From CALMEC01 sp964393105 (GTDB lineage Bacteria > Actinomycetota > Thermoleophilia > Miltoncostaeales > Miltoncostaeaceae): DNA of 24,516 nucleotides. Below are positions 6,986 through 13,256 of this stretch, piece after piece; the stretch's first letter is position 1, and each line of letters starts with the position of its first letter. The stretch is taken from NCBI GenBank assembly GCA_964393105.1, contig CAYMSM010000019.1, positions 1 to 24,516 on the forward strand, in the 5' to 3' direction. Both the position numbers and the translations under genes were made by a program. A model generated the notes under the pieces. The model saw nothing but the letters and a program-made list of their open reading frames with translations. It was not told where the DNA came from and did not search any database.

Positions 6986-8869
6986 ATGGCCCCCGCACCG
7001 CACCGACCCCGGATCGCCCTGGTCGGGCCGACTCATCCGGCCCCCGGTGGCATCGTGCATTTCACGGCCGGGCTGGCCGACGCGTTGTCGCAGCGGGGTC
7101 CGTCGCTTGTGATCGGCTGGCAGCGACGGTTTCCGGAGTGGCTCTACCCGGGGACGATCATTGACGAGGTCTCCGAGACATCGGTCTCGGCCACCGGCGA
7201 GCCCATCCTCGACCTCCTCGACCCGCGCACGTGGCGACGGGCGGCGGGGCGGATCCGGGCGTTCGACCCCGACGTCGTCCTGTTGCAATGGTGGCATCCG
7301 ATGCACGCGCCGGCGTTGATCGCGCTGCGGCGCCGGCTGCGTCTGGCCGGGATCCCGGTCGTCGTGATCTGCCACAACGTCGAACCGCACGAGACCAATG
7401 CGATCTGGCGCAGGCTGACGCACGCAGCCCTGAGCGGCGCTGACGCGGTGGTGGTTCATGCATCGACCCTCCACGCGGAGGCCCAGGGCCTGGCTCCCGG
7501 GGTGCCGGTCATCGACGCGTTTCTGCCGATCTTCGGCAACGTCGCCGAGGCGATGGACGGTGCGACGAGCGAGGCGATGGACGCGCTGCGCACGCGCGTC
7601 GGCGCCGACAACCGCAAGCTGCTCCTGTGCTTCGGCTACGTCCGTCCGTACAAGGGGGTGGCCGACGCCATCGCGGCGATGTCGCATGTGACCTCGGATG
7701 CGACGCTGCTCGTCGCAGGCGAATGCTGGGAGGGTCAGAAGGGCTACCGCGACGCGGTCGTCGACGCTTCGGTCACGGACCGGGTGACGCTGGACTTGCG
7801 GTACATCCCCAACGACGAGATCCCCGTGATGTTCGGCGCCGCCGACGCGGTCGTCCTGCCGTACCGCACGGCGACGCAGTCGGCGGTGGCAGCCCTCGCG
7901 TTCGCGTTCGATCGGCCGGTGGTGGCGACACGCGCAGGTGGCTTGGCCGAACTCGTCGAGGACGGTGTGACCGGGGCGCTCTCACCACCCAGAGACCCGG
8001 TCGCGTTGGCCGCGGCGATCGACCGGGTGCTGGCCGACGAGCGCGACTGGATGCCCGCCATCCGGCAGACCCGGGAGCGGCTCTCGTGGACCCGGTACGT
8101 GGACCTGATCCTCGACGGGGTCGCGGCGCTCCAGCAGACGCGCGACCGGCGCACCCACGCGATCCTCGACCGCGGGTCGCGCCAGGCCAAGGCGGCCAAG
8201 ATCACCTGGACGCTGGAGCGCGAGCGACCGCTCAGAGGTATGCGCCTGCTCGACATCGGCACGGGCAGCGGGACGATCGCCAGAGAGCTGGCGACGCAGG
8301 TCGGCGCAGCAGGCGGTGTGGTCAGCGTCGACGTCGAGGACGTACGCGTGGAGCGGGACGGGTACACGTTCCATCTGCTCGACGGCGGGCGACTCCCGTT
8401 CGCTGATGCGTCGTTCGACATCGTGGTCTCGAACCACGTCGTCGAGCACGTCGGCGACGGCGATTCGCAGCAACGCCATCTGGACGAGGTGGCGCGGGTG
8501 CTGACCCCGGGCGGGGTCGCGTACGTCGCGGTCCCCTATCGCTGGCGGCTCGTCGAGAATCACTACCGGTTGCCGCTCCTCAGCTGGCTGCCGGCACGGC
8601 TGGCCGACCGCTACGTCGTCGCGAGCGGACGCGGCGAACGCTACGACTGCAGGCTGCTCTCCCGTCGCGCTCTGTTACGGATGCTGCGCGCAGCCGGTCT
8701 GTCAGCGCGCGACGCCACCGGCGAGTTGATCGACGCGACAATCGCCCTCGATGCCGGCCCGGCCGCCCGGATCCTTCGAGTACCGGGCGCCCGTCAGGCG
8801 GTCCGGGGCCCGGCCGTCCCGACCATCGTCGGGATCGGCCGCAAACCCCCGTCTCACGGGCGGGGTTAG
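6986..8869 (+). CDS. Fused GT4-type glycosyltransferase and SAM-dependent methyltransferase
   Basis: The 627-residue cytoplasmic protein has two enzyme domains. Residues about 8-395 form a GT-B fold like GT4 glycosyltransferases: PGGIVHFTAGLADAL at the N-terminus, FGYVRPYKGV near 213, and VLPYRTATQS through RPVVATRAGGLAELV near 289-320, where the nucleotide-sugar site lies. The first Glu of the usual E-x7-E pair is replaced by the TQS variant. Residues about 415-560 form a class I methyltransferase with LLDIGTGSGT near 421 (SAM-binding motif I), acidic VDVED in motif II position, and SNHVVEHVGD near 480. Such pairs act in building surface glycans or glycolipids, adding a sugar and a methyl group. 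The acceptor is unknown and no other glycan gene is nearby. The stop overlaps that of the convergent RDD gene by 4 bp. Confidence 0.9.
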   Translation: MAPAPHRPRIALVGPTHPAPGGIVHFTAGLADALSQRGPSLVIGWQRRFPEWLYPGTIIDEVSETSVSATGEPILDLLDPRTWRRAAGRIRAFDPDVVLLQWWHPMHAPALIALRRRLRLAGIPVVVICHNVEPHETNAIWRRLTHAALSGADAVVVHASTLHAEAQGLAPGVPVIDAFLPIFGNVAEAMDGATSEAMDALRTRVGADNRKLLLCFGYVRPYKGVADAIAAMSHVTSDATLLVAGECWEGQKGYRDAVVDASVTDRVTLDLRYIPNDEIPVMFGAADAVVLPYRTATQSAVAALAFAFDRPVVATRAGGLAELVEDGVTGALSPPRDPVALAAAIDRVLADERDWMPAIRQTRERLSWTRYVDLILDGVAALQQTRDRRTHAILDRGSRQAKAAKITWTLERERPLRGMRLLDIGTGSGTIARELATQVGAAGGVVSVDVEDVRVERDGYTFHLLDGGRLPFADASFDIVVSNHVVEHVGDGDSQQRHLDEVARVLTPGGVAYVAVPYRWRLVENHYRLPLLSWLPARLADRYVVASGRGERYDCRLLSRRALLRMLRAAGLSARDATGELIDATIALDAGPAARILRVPGARQAVRGPAVPTIVGIGRKPPSHGRG

Positions 8870-9459
8870 GTTTCGCCGGCGGGAACCGGCTGGCCGACGG
8901 CCTCATGGCGCACCACGAAGGTCTTCGCCATCAGGTCACCCATTCGCTGGTGGCGCCGGTTTGCGAGGATCAGGATGAACTCGGCCAGGGCGATCAGACC
9001 GCCGAGCGCCGGCCCCACGACGGGGATCAGCGCCGGAAGAAGGAGCGGCAGGTAGCGGACCATCGCGCGGGGCACACCACACACCGCACCCGCCGCATCG
9101 ACCACGCGGACGCCGACCAGCCGTTTGCCGATCGTCGAGCCCGTCAGGCCCTGCAGGATCACGTAGTACACGACGCCCAGCAGCGCGCTCAGAAGCTGCC
9201 ACGCGACGATGCGCCCGCCGGTCGCGACGTAGATGTCGTTGCCCAGCGTGATGCAGCTCTTGATGCTGGCCTCGACCTGATCGCACGACGTCACGTCGGT
9301 GCGCTTCTCGAGCGACCACGAGGCGATCAGGAGCGACGGAATCAAGAGCAACGCAAAGTCGATGAAGACCGCCCCGATCCGACGACCCCGCACGTTGGTC
9401 GGGTCCGGGTCGCGATCGCCGGCAAGGCGTGCGGGAAGCGGCGGGTTGTCGTTGCTCAA
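8866..9459 (-). CDS. RDD family integral membrane protein
   Basis: The 197-residue protein has the RDD domain: GRRIGAVFIDFALLLIPSLL near residue 25-45 with the Arg-Asp pair, a central hydrophobic segment LLSALLGVVYYVILQGLTG followed by STIGKRLVGVRVVDAAG, and a third membrane segment from the LLLPALIPVVGPALGG region to FILILANRRHQRMGDLMAKTFVV. The motifs TxGKRLxGxRV and QRxGD are characteristic. The family comprises small membrane proteins of mostly unknown role, with some linked to ion transport or stress. The start is TTG at 9459, preceded at good distance by GAGGA; an in-frame stop lies a few codons further up, so no ATG alternative exists. A 62-residue loop with two cysteines (TSCDQ, KSCIT) between the first two segments may lie outside the membrane. 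Confidence 0.9.
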   Translation of the reverse strand: MSNDNPPLPARLAGDRDPDPTNVRGRRIGAVFIDFALLLIPSLLIASWSLEKRTDVTSCDQVEASIKSCITLGNDIYVATGGRIVAWQLLSALLGVVYYVILQGLTGSTIGKRLVGVRVVDAAGAVCGVPRAMVRYLPLLLPALIPVVGPALGGLIALAEFILILANRRHQRMGDLMAKTFVVRHEAVGQPVPAGET

Positions 9460-9605
9460 CGTGGTCCTCGTGATCGTGATTCACACACACTCATGACGAC
9501 GGGGCCGTGGCGCGTCATCCACCGACCGGACCCTAATGAGCGACGAGGATGGCACGAGCCAACCCCTGCCAACCGCCGCATGTAACACGCCCCCAGGGGA
9601 CCTTC

Positions 9606-9631
9606 CGCACACGAAAGTTTCACTTTGTGCG
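9606..9631 (-). terminator. Stem-loop just after the DUF6159-like gene
   Basis: CGCAC plus AAAGT on one side (9606-9618) can pair with ACTTTGTGCG (9622-9631), leaving a 3-nt bulge and a 3-nt loop. It begins 7 nt after the stop codon at 9639. There is no U-run, so it is a candidate only. The rest of 9460-9605 holds no gene that I can support. Confidence 0.4.
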
Positions 9632-9638
9632 ATCGGCT

Positions 9639-10508
9639 TCAGGCGGTTCGGCCGAAGAGGCCGCGGCGGCGTTTGGGGGGGAACACGTGGCCCAGATCGA
9701 TTTCCTCGAAGCCGCCCGGTGCCTCACCGTCGGCGGTGTACCGGTAGAGCGCGACGCGGAAGACCATGTTCAGCGCGCCCATCACGACCGCGACCACCAT
9801 CAGCCATACCAGGCCGAGAACGACTGCCACAAGGACGAGTTCCGGCTGCCCACCGCCGCCGATCAAGAGAAGGGGCGGCAATGCGATCAGCACCGCCAGG
9901 AAGGTGACGACCGACATGCCGAGCTCGCCTGACACCGTCTCACCCCACGTCTCGACGAACAGATCCTTGGAACGCGCGATCGCCTCACGCACGGTCAGCC
10001 CTTCGAGCACCAGCACCGGAAGGATCAAGTACGTGATGAGCGCCCACGCCAGACCCAACACACCTGATGCGATCCTGCCGAGCAACCCCGCGTGCTCCTC
10101 GATCGCGCGCAACACGAACGACACCACGACCGAGACGAGGGCCCAGGGCGCAATCGCCGCAGCGTGACGCCACGCGTCCGAGATCGCGGTCCTCAGCGTC
10201 GGATCCCCTCCCGTCATCCTGTCGTTCGTGGCGCACACCAGCGCCACGTTGAAGAAGATCGTGATGTACGAGAGCGCGTACGTGGCGAGGCCGATGACGA
10301 TCCATTCGAAGGGCGTCGGCGCCTGCAGCGGCCCGTTGTCGCGGACAATGCTCAGATCGTCCGCGAAGAAGCCGAAGAACACCATCACGAGGAGCCCCGC
10401 CGAGGACAGGAACGACAGGATCGGCAGGATCATCAGCTCGCGATCGGCCTTGAGCACGTCCCAGGACGCCTGAACCAGGCGAAACCCATTTCGAAATCGC
10501 TCGATCAT
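9639..10508 (-). CDS. DUF6159-like polytopic membrane protein
   Basis: The 289-residue protein starts with a short amphipathic region (RFRNGFRLVQASWDVLKADREL) followed by about six hydrophobic segments: LPILSFLSSAGLLVMVFFGF, WIVIGLATYALSYITIFFN, an Ala/Val-rich segment near 120, a segment near 150-165, a segment near 205-220, and VLVAVVLGLVWLMVVAVVMG near 235. ASWxVLKxDRELxxLP and FFNVALVxxAxxRxxGGDPT are typical of DUF6159 proteins, a family of unknown function. The ATG at 10508 has a clear GGAGG 9 nt upstream. The C-terminus ends in basic PPKRRRGLFGR, presumably cytoplasmic. It is divergent from the thioesterase gene, with a symmetric -10 region between them. Confidence 0.85.
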   Translation of the reverse strand: MIERFRNGFRLVQASWDVLKADRELMILPILSFLSSAGLLVMVFFGFFADDLSIVRDNGPLQAPTPFEWIVIGLATYALSYITIFFNVALVCATNDRMTGGDPTLRTAISDAWRHAAAIAPWALVSVVVSFVLRAIEEHAGLLGRIASGVLGLAWALITYLILPVLVLEGLTVREAIARSKDLFVETWGETVSGELGMSVVTFLAVLIALPPLLLIGGGGQPELVLVAVVLGLVWLMVVAVVMGALNMVFRVALYRYTADGEAPGGFEEIDLGHVFPPKRRRGLFGRTA

Positions 10509-10552
10509 GCTCGTGCGCCTCCATGCGTGGCGGGCGCGGCGATGCCGCTGAG

Positions 10553-10559
10553 TAGGCTA
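10553..10559. promoter_or_regulatory. Bidirectional promoter with a symmetric -10 heptamer
   Basis: TAGGCTA reads TAGGCT rightward (10553-10558) and TAGCCT leftward (10559-10554). Rightward, it lies 6 nt before the thioesterase ATG, suggesting a leaderless mRNA. Leftward, it would start transcription near 10547, giving the membrane-protein mRNA a leader of about 40 nt that contains its GGAGG. The dual function is inferred from geometry. Confidence 0.5.
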
Positions 10560-10564
10560 TCGGC

Positions 10565-10987
10565 ATGAGCCCGCCGCGAGATAACGGTTCTCCCGCTCCC
10601 GCTGTGCCGAAGATCAGCTACACGCTGTCGACGCTCGTCATGCCAAGCCACACCAACACCCTGGGCGTGATGCACGGCGGCTGGATGATGTCGTGGATGG
10701 ACATGGCGGCATGGGTCGTCGCCGCCCGCGCGGTCGAGGCGGACCAGACAGTGTTCTTCAAGGCCGCCACCGACGTCGTGTGGACCGGTCCCGTCAAGGC
10801 AGGGGAGGTCTGCAACATCAAGGCGACGCTGACCGCTGTCGGCCGGACGTCGCTGACGGTGACGCTCACGGCGACCGCCGAGGATCCAGCGGCCAAGGTC
10901 ACCCGAGAGATCTGCACTTCGACGTTCACGATGGTGGCCGGCGCCGACGGCACGTCCGAGCCGGTGCGGCTGCACCGCCGCCGCTGA
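10565..10987 (+). CDS. Hotdog-fold acyl-CoA thioesterase
   Basis: The 140-residue protein matches the YciA/BACH-type acyl-CoA hydrolase family, which cleaves acyl-CoA to free acid and CoA as a multimer in the cytoplasm. The signature MPSHTNTLGVMHGGWMMSWM continuing to DMAAWVVAAR near residues 26-55 is the conserved hotdog helix region (usual form H-x-N-x-x-G-x-x-x-G-G-x-x-x-x-x-D), with Asp in the position of the catalytic acid. It is followed by DVVWTGPVKAGEV and TREICTSTFTMVA strands. Length is normal. It is preceded by TAGGCT 6 nt before the ATG and lacks a Shine-Dalgarno, so a leaderless mRNA is likely. The natural acyl chain is not predictable from the sequence. No operon partner is visible: the next gene is on the other strand. 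Confidence 0.9.
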   Translation: MSPPRDNGSPAPAVPKISYTLSTLVMPSHTNTLGVMHGGWMMSWMDMAAWVVAARAVEADQTVFFKAATDVVWTGPVKAGEVCNIKATLTAVGRTSLTVTLTATAEDPAAKVTREICTSTFTMVAGADGTSEPVRLHRRR

Positions 10988-11030
10988 CGGCGGGTCACCA
11001 GGGGCCACAGCGCGCCAGGATCTCGCGCAG

Positions 11031-11702
11031 CTATTGCGACGGGTGATACCAGGGGCCGGCGTCGAGCGCCGCCCGTAGCGCCCTGCGACCGCCTGTCAAC
11101 ACCGGCAGCCCGTGGGTGAACAACAGACGATCGGCGTCGACATCGAGCAACGGCTCCAACGAGGGGCGCAGTCGCTGCTCGTACCAGTTCAGGCGCTGCG
11201 GGGTGATCGGGCGCTGGATCCAGACGCGGACCCCGTCGTCGGCCGCGACGATCGCGTCACCGAACACGAGCGCGCTGTGCTCGGGAAGGAAGAGTGGCAT
11301 CTCGTGCCTGCGCGGATTTCCGATCGCGATCGGGACGATCCCCGAGCCAATCGCTGCGGCCGCCAGCTCACGAAATCCACGCCGGTCGGAGAGTCGCTTG
11401 GCCACGGCGGCATGCCCATATATGGCAGCCTGACGATCGCGGCGGTAGCGTCGCCACACGGCCTCGGCATCCCTGGAGTGGTATGGAATCGTGATCAGGA
11501 TCCGCACCCGCCCCGATACGATCGTGTCGAGCGCGCCGATCAGCACGTCGACGTCGCCATCCGGCGCGATGGGGTCGACCACGACGGTGTCGCCACCGTC
11601 GCGCAGGGCGTAGCTTGCGACCTCTGCCCCGAAGGCGGTGCGCGGGTGCCATTCGCGGTGCCGCGCGGTCCACCGCCAGATCCCGTCGGCGATCTGCTCC
11701 AT
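11031..11702 (-). CDS. Metallo-beta-lactamase-fold protein lacking the usual metal motif
   Basis: The 223-residue protein begins like a metallo-beta-lactamase-fold hydrolase: ADGIWRWTARHREWHP, then VASYALRDGGDTVVVDPIAP (the conserved strand ending in an acidic residue), and later HSALVFGDAIVAADDG and RLLFTHGLPVLTGG, the strands that normally carry the distal metal ligands. The usual HxHxDH zinc motif should follow VRILITIPYH; here the segment reads IPYHSRDAEAVWRRY, with a single histidine. Members of this subgroup probably bind metal differently or not at all, so hydrolase activity cannot be assumed. TAGTTT lies 6 nt before the ATG and no Shine-Dalgarno is seen, consistent with leaderless expression. 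It is divergent from the cupin gene across only 36 bp. Confidence 0.75.
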   Translation of the reverse strand: MEQIADGIWRWTARHREWHPRTAFGAEVASYALRDGGDTVVVDPIAPDGDVDVLIGALDTIVSGRVRILITIPYHSRDAEAVWRRYRRDRQAAIYGHAAVAKRLSDRRGFRELAAAAIGSGIVPIAIGNPRRHEMPLFLPEHSALVFGDAIVAADDGVRVWIQRPITPQRLNWYEQRLRPSLEPLLDVDADRLLFTHGLPVLTGGRRALRAALDAGPWYHPSQ

Positions 11703-11708
11703 CCGCCG

Positions 11709-11732
11709 AAACTACACAGCCGGGCGTATGGT
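11709..11732. promoter_or_regulatory. Divergent leaderless promoter pair in a 36-bp intergenic region
   Basis: Leftward, TAGTTT (11714-11709) lies 6 nt before the ATG at 11702. Rightward, TATGGT (11727-11732) lies 6 nt before the GTG at 11739. The two -10 elements are 12 bp apart, so polymerase bound at one should block the other. Confidence 0.5.
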
Positions 11733-11738
11733 GGAGAC

Positions 11739-12221
11739 GTGTCCGGCTGGTTCATCGTCAACGTCCAGGAGGCCCCGACGCTACGCCACGAGCAGGCTGG
11801 CGCCTACGTGCGGTTCGAGTCGACGGACGCCCGGTTCCCCGAGTTCGGGATCAACATCCACGTGCTGCAGCCGGGCGAGCCCGCCTCCAAGTACCACCGC
11901 GAGGAGGCCCAAGAGGACTTCCTGGTCCTGCACGGCGAGGCGCTCGTGATCATCGACGACCATCAGCGCCGGCTCCGCGCGTGGGACTTCGTCCACTGCC
12001 CCGCCGGCACCGACCACGTCTTCGTCGGCGCGGGCGACGGCCCCTGCGCGATCCTGATGGTCGGCGCGCGAGGCGCCGACAAGGGCGTCCATTACCCGGT
12101 CAACGACCTCGCCGCCGCCTTCGGCGCGTCGGTGGCCGAGGCGACCGACTCACCCGCCGAGGCCTACGCCGACTGGTCGAGCGAGTTCACCGAGACCCGA
12201 CTCGACTGGCCACCGCGTTAG
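11739..12221 (+). CDS. Single-domain cupin protein
   Basis: The 160-residue protein carries one cupin barrel. Motif 1 is recognisable in KYHREEAQEDFLVLHGEALVI (residues about 49-69), with one His, Glu and a glycine turn, and motif 2 in RAWDFVHCPAGTDHVFVG, with the closing His. These residues can bind a divalent metal, though the first motif has only one histidine where many cupins have two. It most resembles small stand-alone cupins of unknown substrate. The start is GTG at 11739, supported by TATGGT 6 nt upstream; an upstream extension of the frame is antisense to the neighbouring gene and was rejected. Its stop overlaps the stop of the convergent cyclophilin gene by 4 bp. A role as isomerase, dioxygenase or sugar-binding protein cannot be chosen. 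Confidence 0.85.
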   Translation: MSGWFIVNVQEAPTLRHEQAGAYVRFESTDARFPEFGINIHVLQPGEPASKYHREEAQEDFLVLHGEALVIIDDHQRRLRAWDFVHCPAGTDHVFVGAGDGPCAILMVGARGADKGVHYPVNDLAAAFGASVAEATDSPAEAYADWSSEFTETRLDWPPR

Positions 12222-12721
12222 GGCTGCGTCTGCTCGATTCGGATCGTGATGATCGTGATCGGCGTGCGGGGTCGGTCGCGGCCGTCGGTCGCGGTGGCGT
12301 CGATCTTGTCGACGACCGCTTGTCCCTTGACGACCTTGCCGAAGTTCGTATGGGCGCCGTCGAGCCACGGCGTCGCCTCAGCCGTGACGATGAAGAACTG
12401 GCTGCCGTTTGTGCCAGGCCCGGCGTTCGCCATCGCGAGCGAGCCGTTGACGATCTTGTGGCTGTTGAACTCGTCGGCGAACTGATACCCAGGGCCACCG
12501 GTGCCCACCCCGTTGGGGCACCCTCCCTGGATCATGAAGTCCTTGATCACGCGGTGGAAGATGCCGCCATCGTAGAACCCGGAGGTCGCCAAGCCGACGA
12601 AGTTGCCGACGGTCTGCGGGGAGTCCGATGCGAACAGCTCGCAGTGGATCTCGCCCTCGCTCGTGTCGAAGATCGCGGTGTACTTGGTGCTCGGGTCTGC
12701 GGGAGGCGGAAGCGTCGGCAT
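12218..12721 (-). CDS. Cyclophilin-type peptidyl-prolyl cis-trans isomerase
   Basis: The 167-residue protein catalyses proline isomerisation during protein folding. FHRVIKDFMIQGG (residues 55-67) contains His56, catalytic Arg57, Phe62 and Gln65. LAMANAGPGTNGSQFFI (95-111) contains the substrate-pocket Met, Ala and Gln-Phe-Phe residues. GKVVKGQAVVDKI follows. All key residues of active bacterial cyclophilins are there, and the N-terminus has no signal peptide, so it is cytoplasmic. The ATG at 12721 has GAAGG about 9 nt upstream, and TAAGCT on the minus strand around 12756 is a possible -10. The last codons overlap the end of the cupin gene. Confidence 0.97.
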   Translation of the reverse strand: MPTLPPPADPSTKYTAIFDTSEGEIHCELFASDSPQTVGNFVGLATSGFYDGGIFHRVIKDFMIQGGCPNGVGTGGPGYQFADEFNSHKIVNGSLAMANAGPGTNGSQFFIVTAEATPWLDGAHTNFGKVVKGQAVVDKIDATATDGRDRPRTPITIITIRIEQTQP

Positions 12722-12842
12722 CGGGGTGGCCCTTCGGAGGGGACTGCGGACAGCTTACTCGACTCTCCGGAGGGCCCGGCGAGCGGATTCGACCACGAAC
12801 GCCATGCATTGGCGAGGGGCCCCATCCGTCACGCCCGCGTTG

Positions 12843-13070
12843 TCAGCCCCGGACTCTGCCGCGGTTTGGAGTGCCCACCGCGCTCAAGTCCTCAAGCGGC
12901 ACGCGCCTGATCCGCTCCGCGACGATGGCGCCACCGACCGCCACTTGGGCGGCGCCGCGATGTCGCCCGCTGACGACGACGCCGACGAACCTGCCGGTGC
13001 GGCGCCCGCGGGCATCCCACCACTGCACCAGCTCACCCTCGACGAACGGGCTGAGTCCGAGTTGCTCCAC
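12843..13070 (-). CDS. Small basic protein candidate, SH3-like
   Basis: This is a 75-residue candidate from the GTG at 13070. It is supported by codon usage (third positions are mostly G or C) and by a protein-like middle: FVEGELVQWWDARGRRTGRF, then a Val-rich strand with VSGRHRG, and IVAERIRRVPLEDL. The pattern of short strands with Trp-Trp and many Arg resembles small beta-barrel (SH3-like) nucleic-acid or scaffold proteins, but I recognise no named family. The frame is open upstream to 13235, yet that part is low-quality sequence with six further cysteines, so I prefer the later GTG; another GTG lies at 13094. No Shine-Dalgarno is evident. 13071-13256 holds nothing else except a short palindrome. 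Confidence 0.5.
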   Translation of the reverse strand: MEQLGLSPFVEGELVQWWDARGRRTGRFVGVVVSGRHRGAAQVAVGGAIVAERIRRVPLEDLSAVGTPNRGRVRG

Positions 13071-13227
13071 CGGACCGCATCGTGCCGATGCCACCGGACG
13101 TCGACAGGTTGGGCGCTGAGCGCCGCGCCCGCATCCTGGGCGATCAGCGCTCAGCGGTTCCCGTCCATGGCAGCTCGGATCCATCCGCGCTGTGTTTGCA
13201 CGGTACCCCGTCGCCGGCCCCGGCGCA

Positions 13228-13244
13228 TCACGCATGATGCGTGA
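13228..13244. repeat. 17-bp perfect palindrome after the gamma-glutamyltransferase gene
   Basis: TCACGCAT and ATGCGTGA flank a single central G. It lies 13 bp beyond the stop codon of the leftward gamma-glutamyltransferase gene. It could be an operator or a short terminator stem; no U-run follows. Confidence 0.5.
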
Positions 13245-13256
13245 GCGAGGGCTGCT

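Noticed and set aside
11112..11738. Upstream extension of the cupin frame
   Set aside because: It is antisense to the metallo-beta-lactamase-fold gene and has no protein-like pattern; the GTG at 11739 has a suitable -10.
12603..13244. A 213-codon plus-strand frame across the cyclophilin 5' end and the next intergenic region
   Set aside because: Composition is not coding-like, it overlaps the cyclophilin gene antisense, and the minus-strand small ORF in the same place has better codon use.
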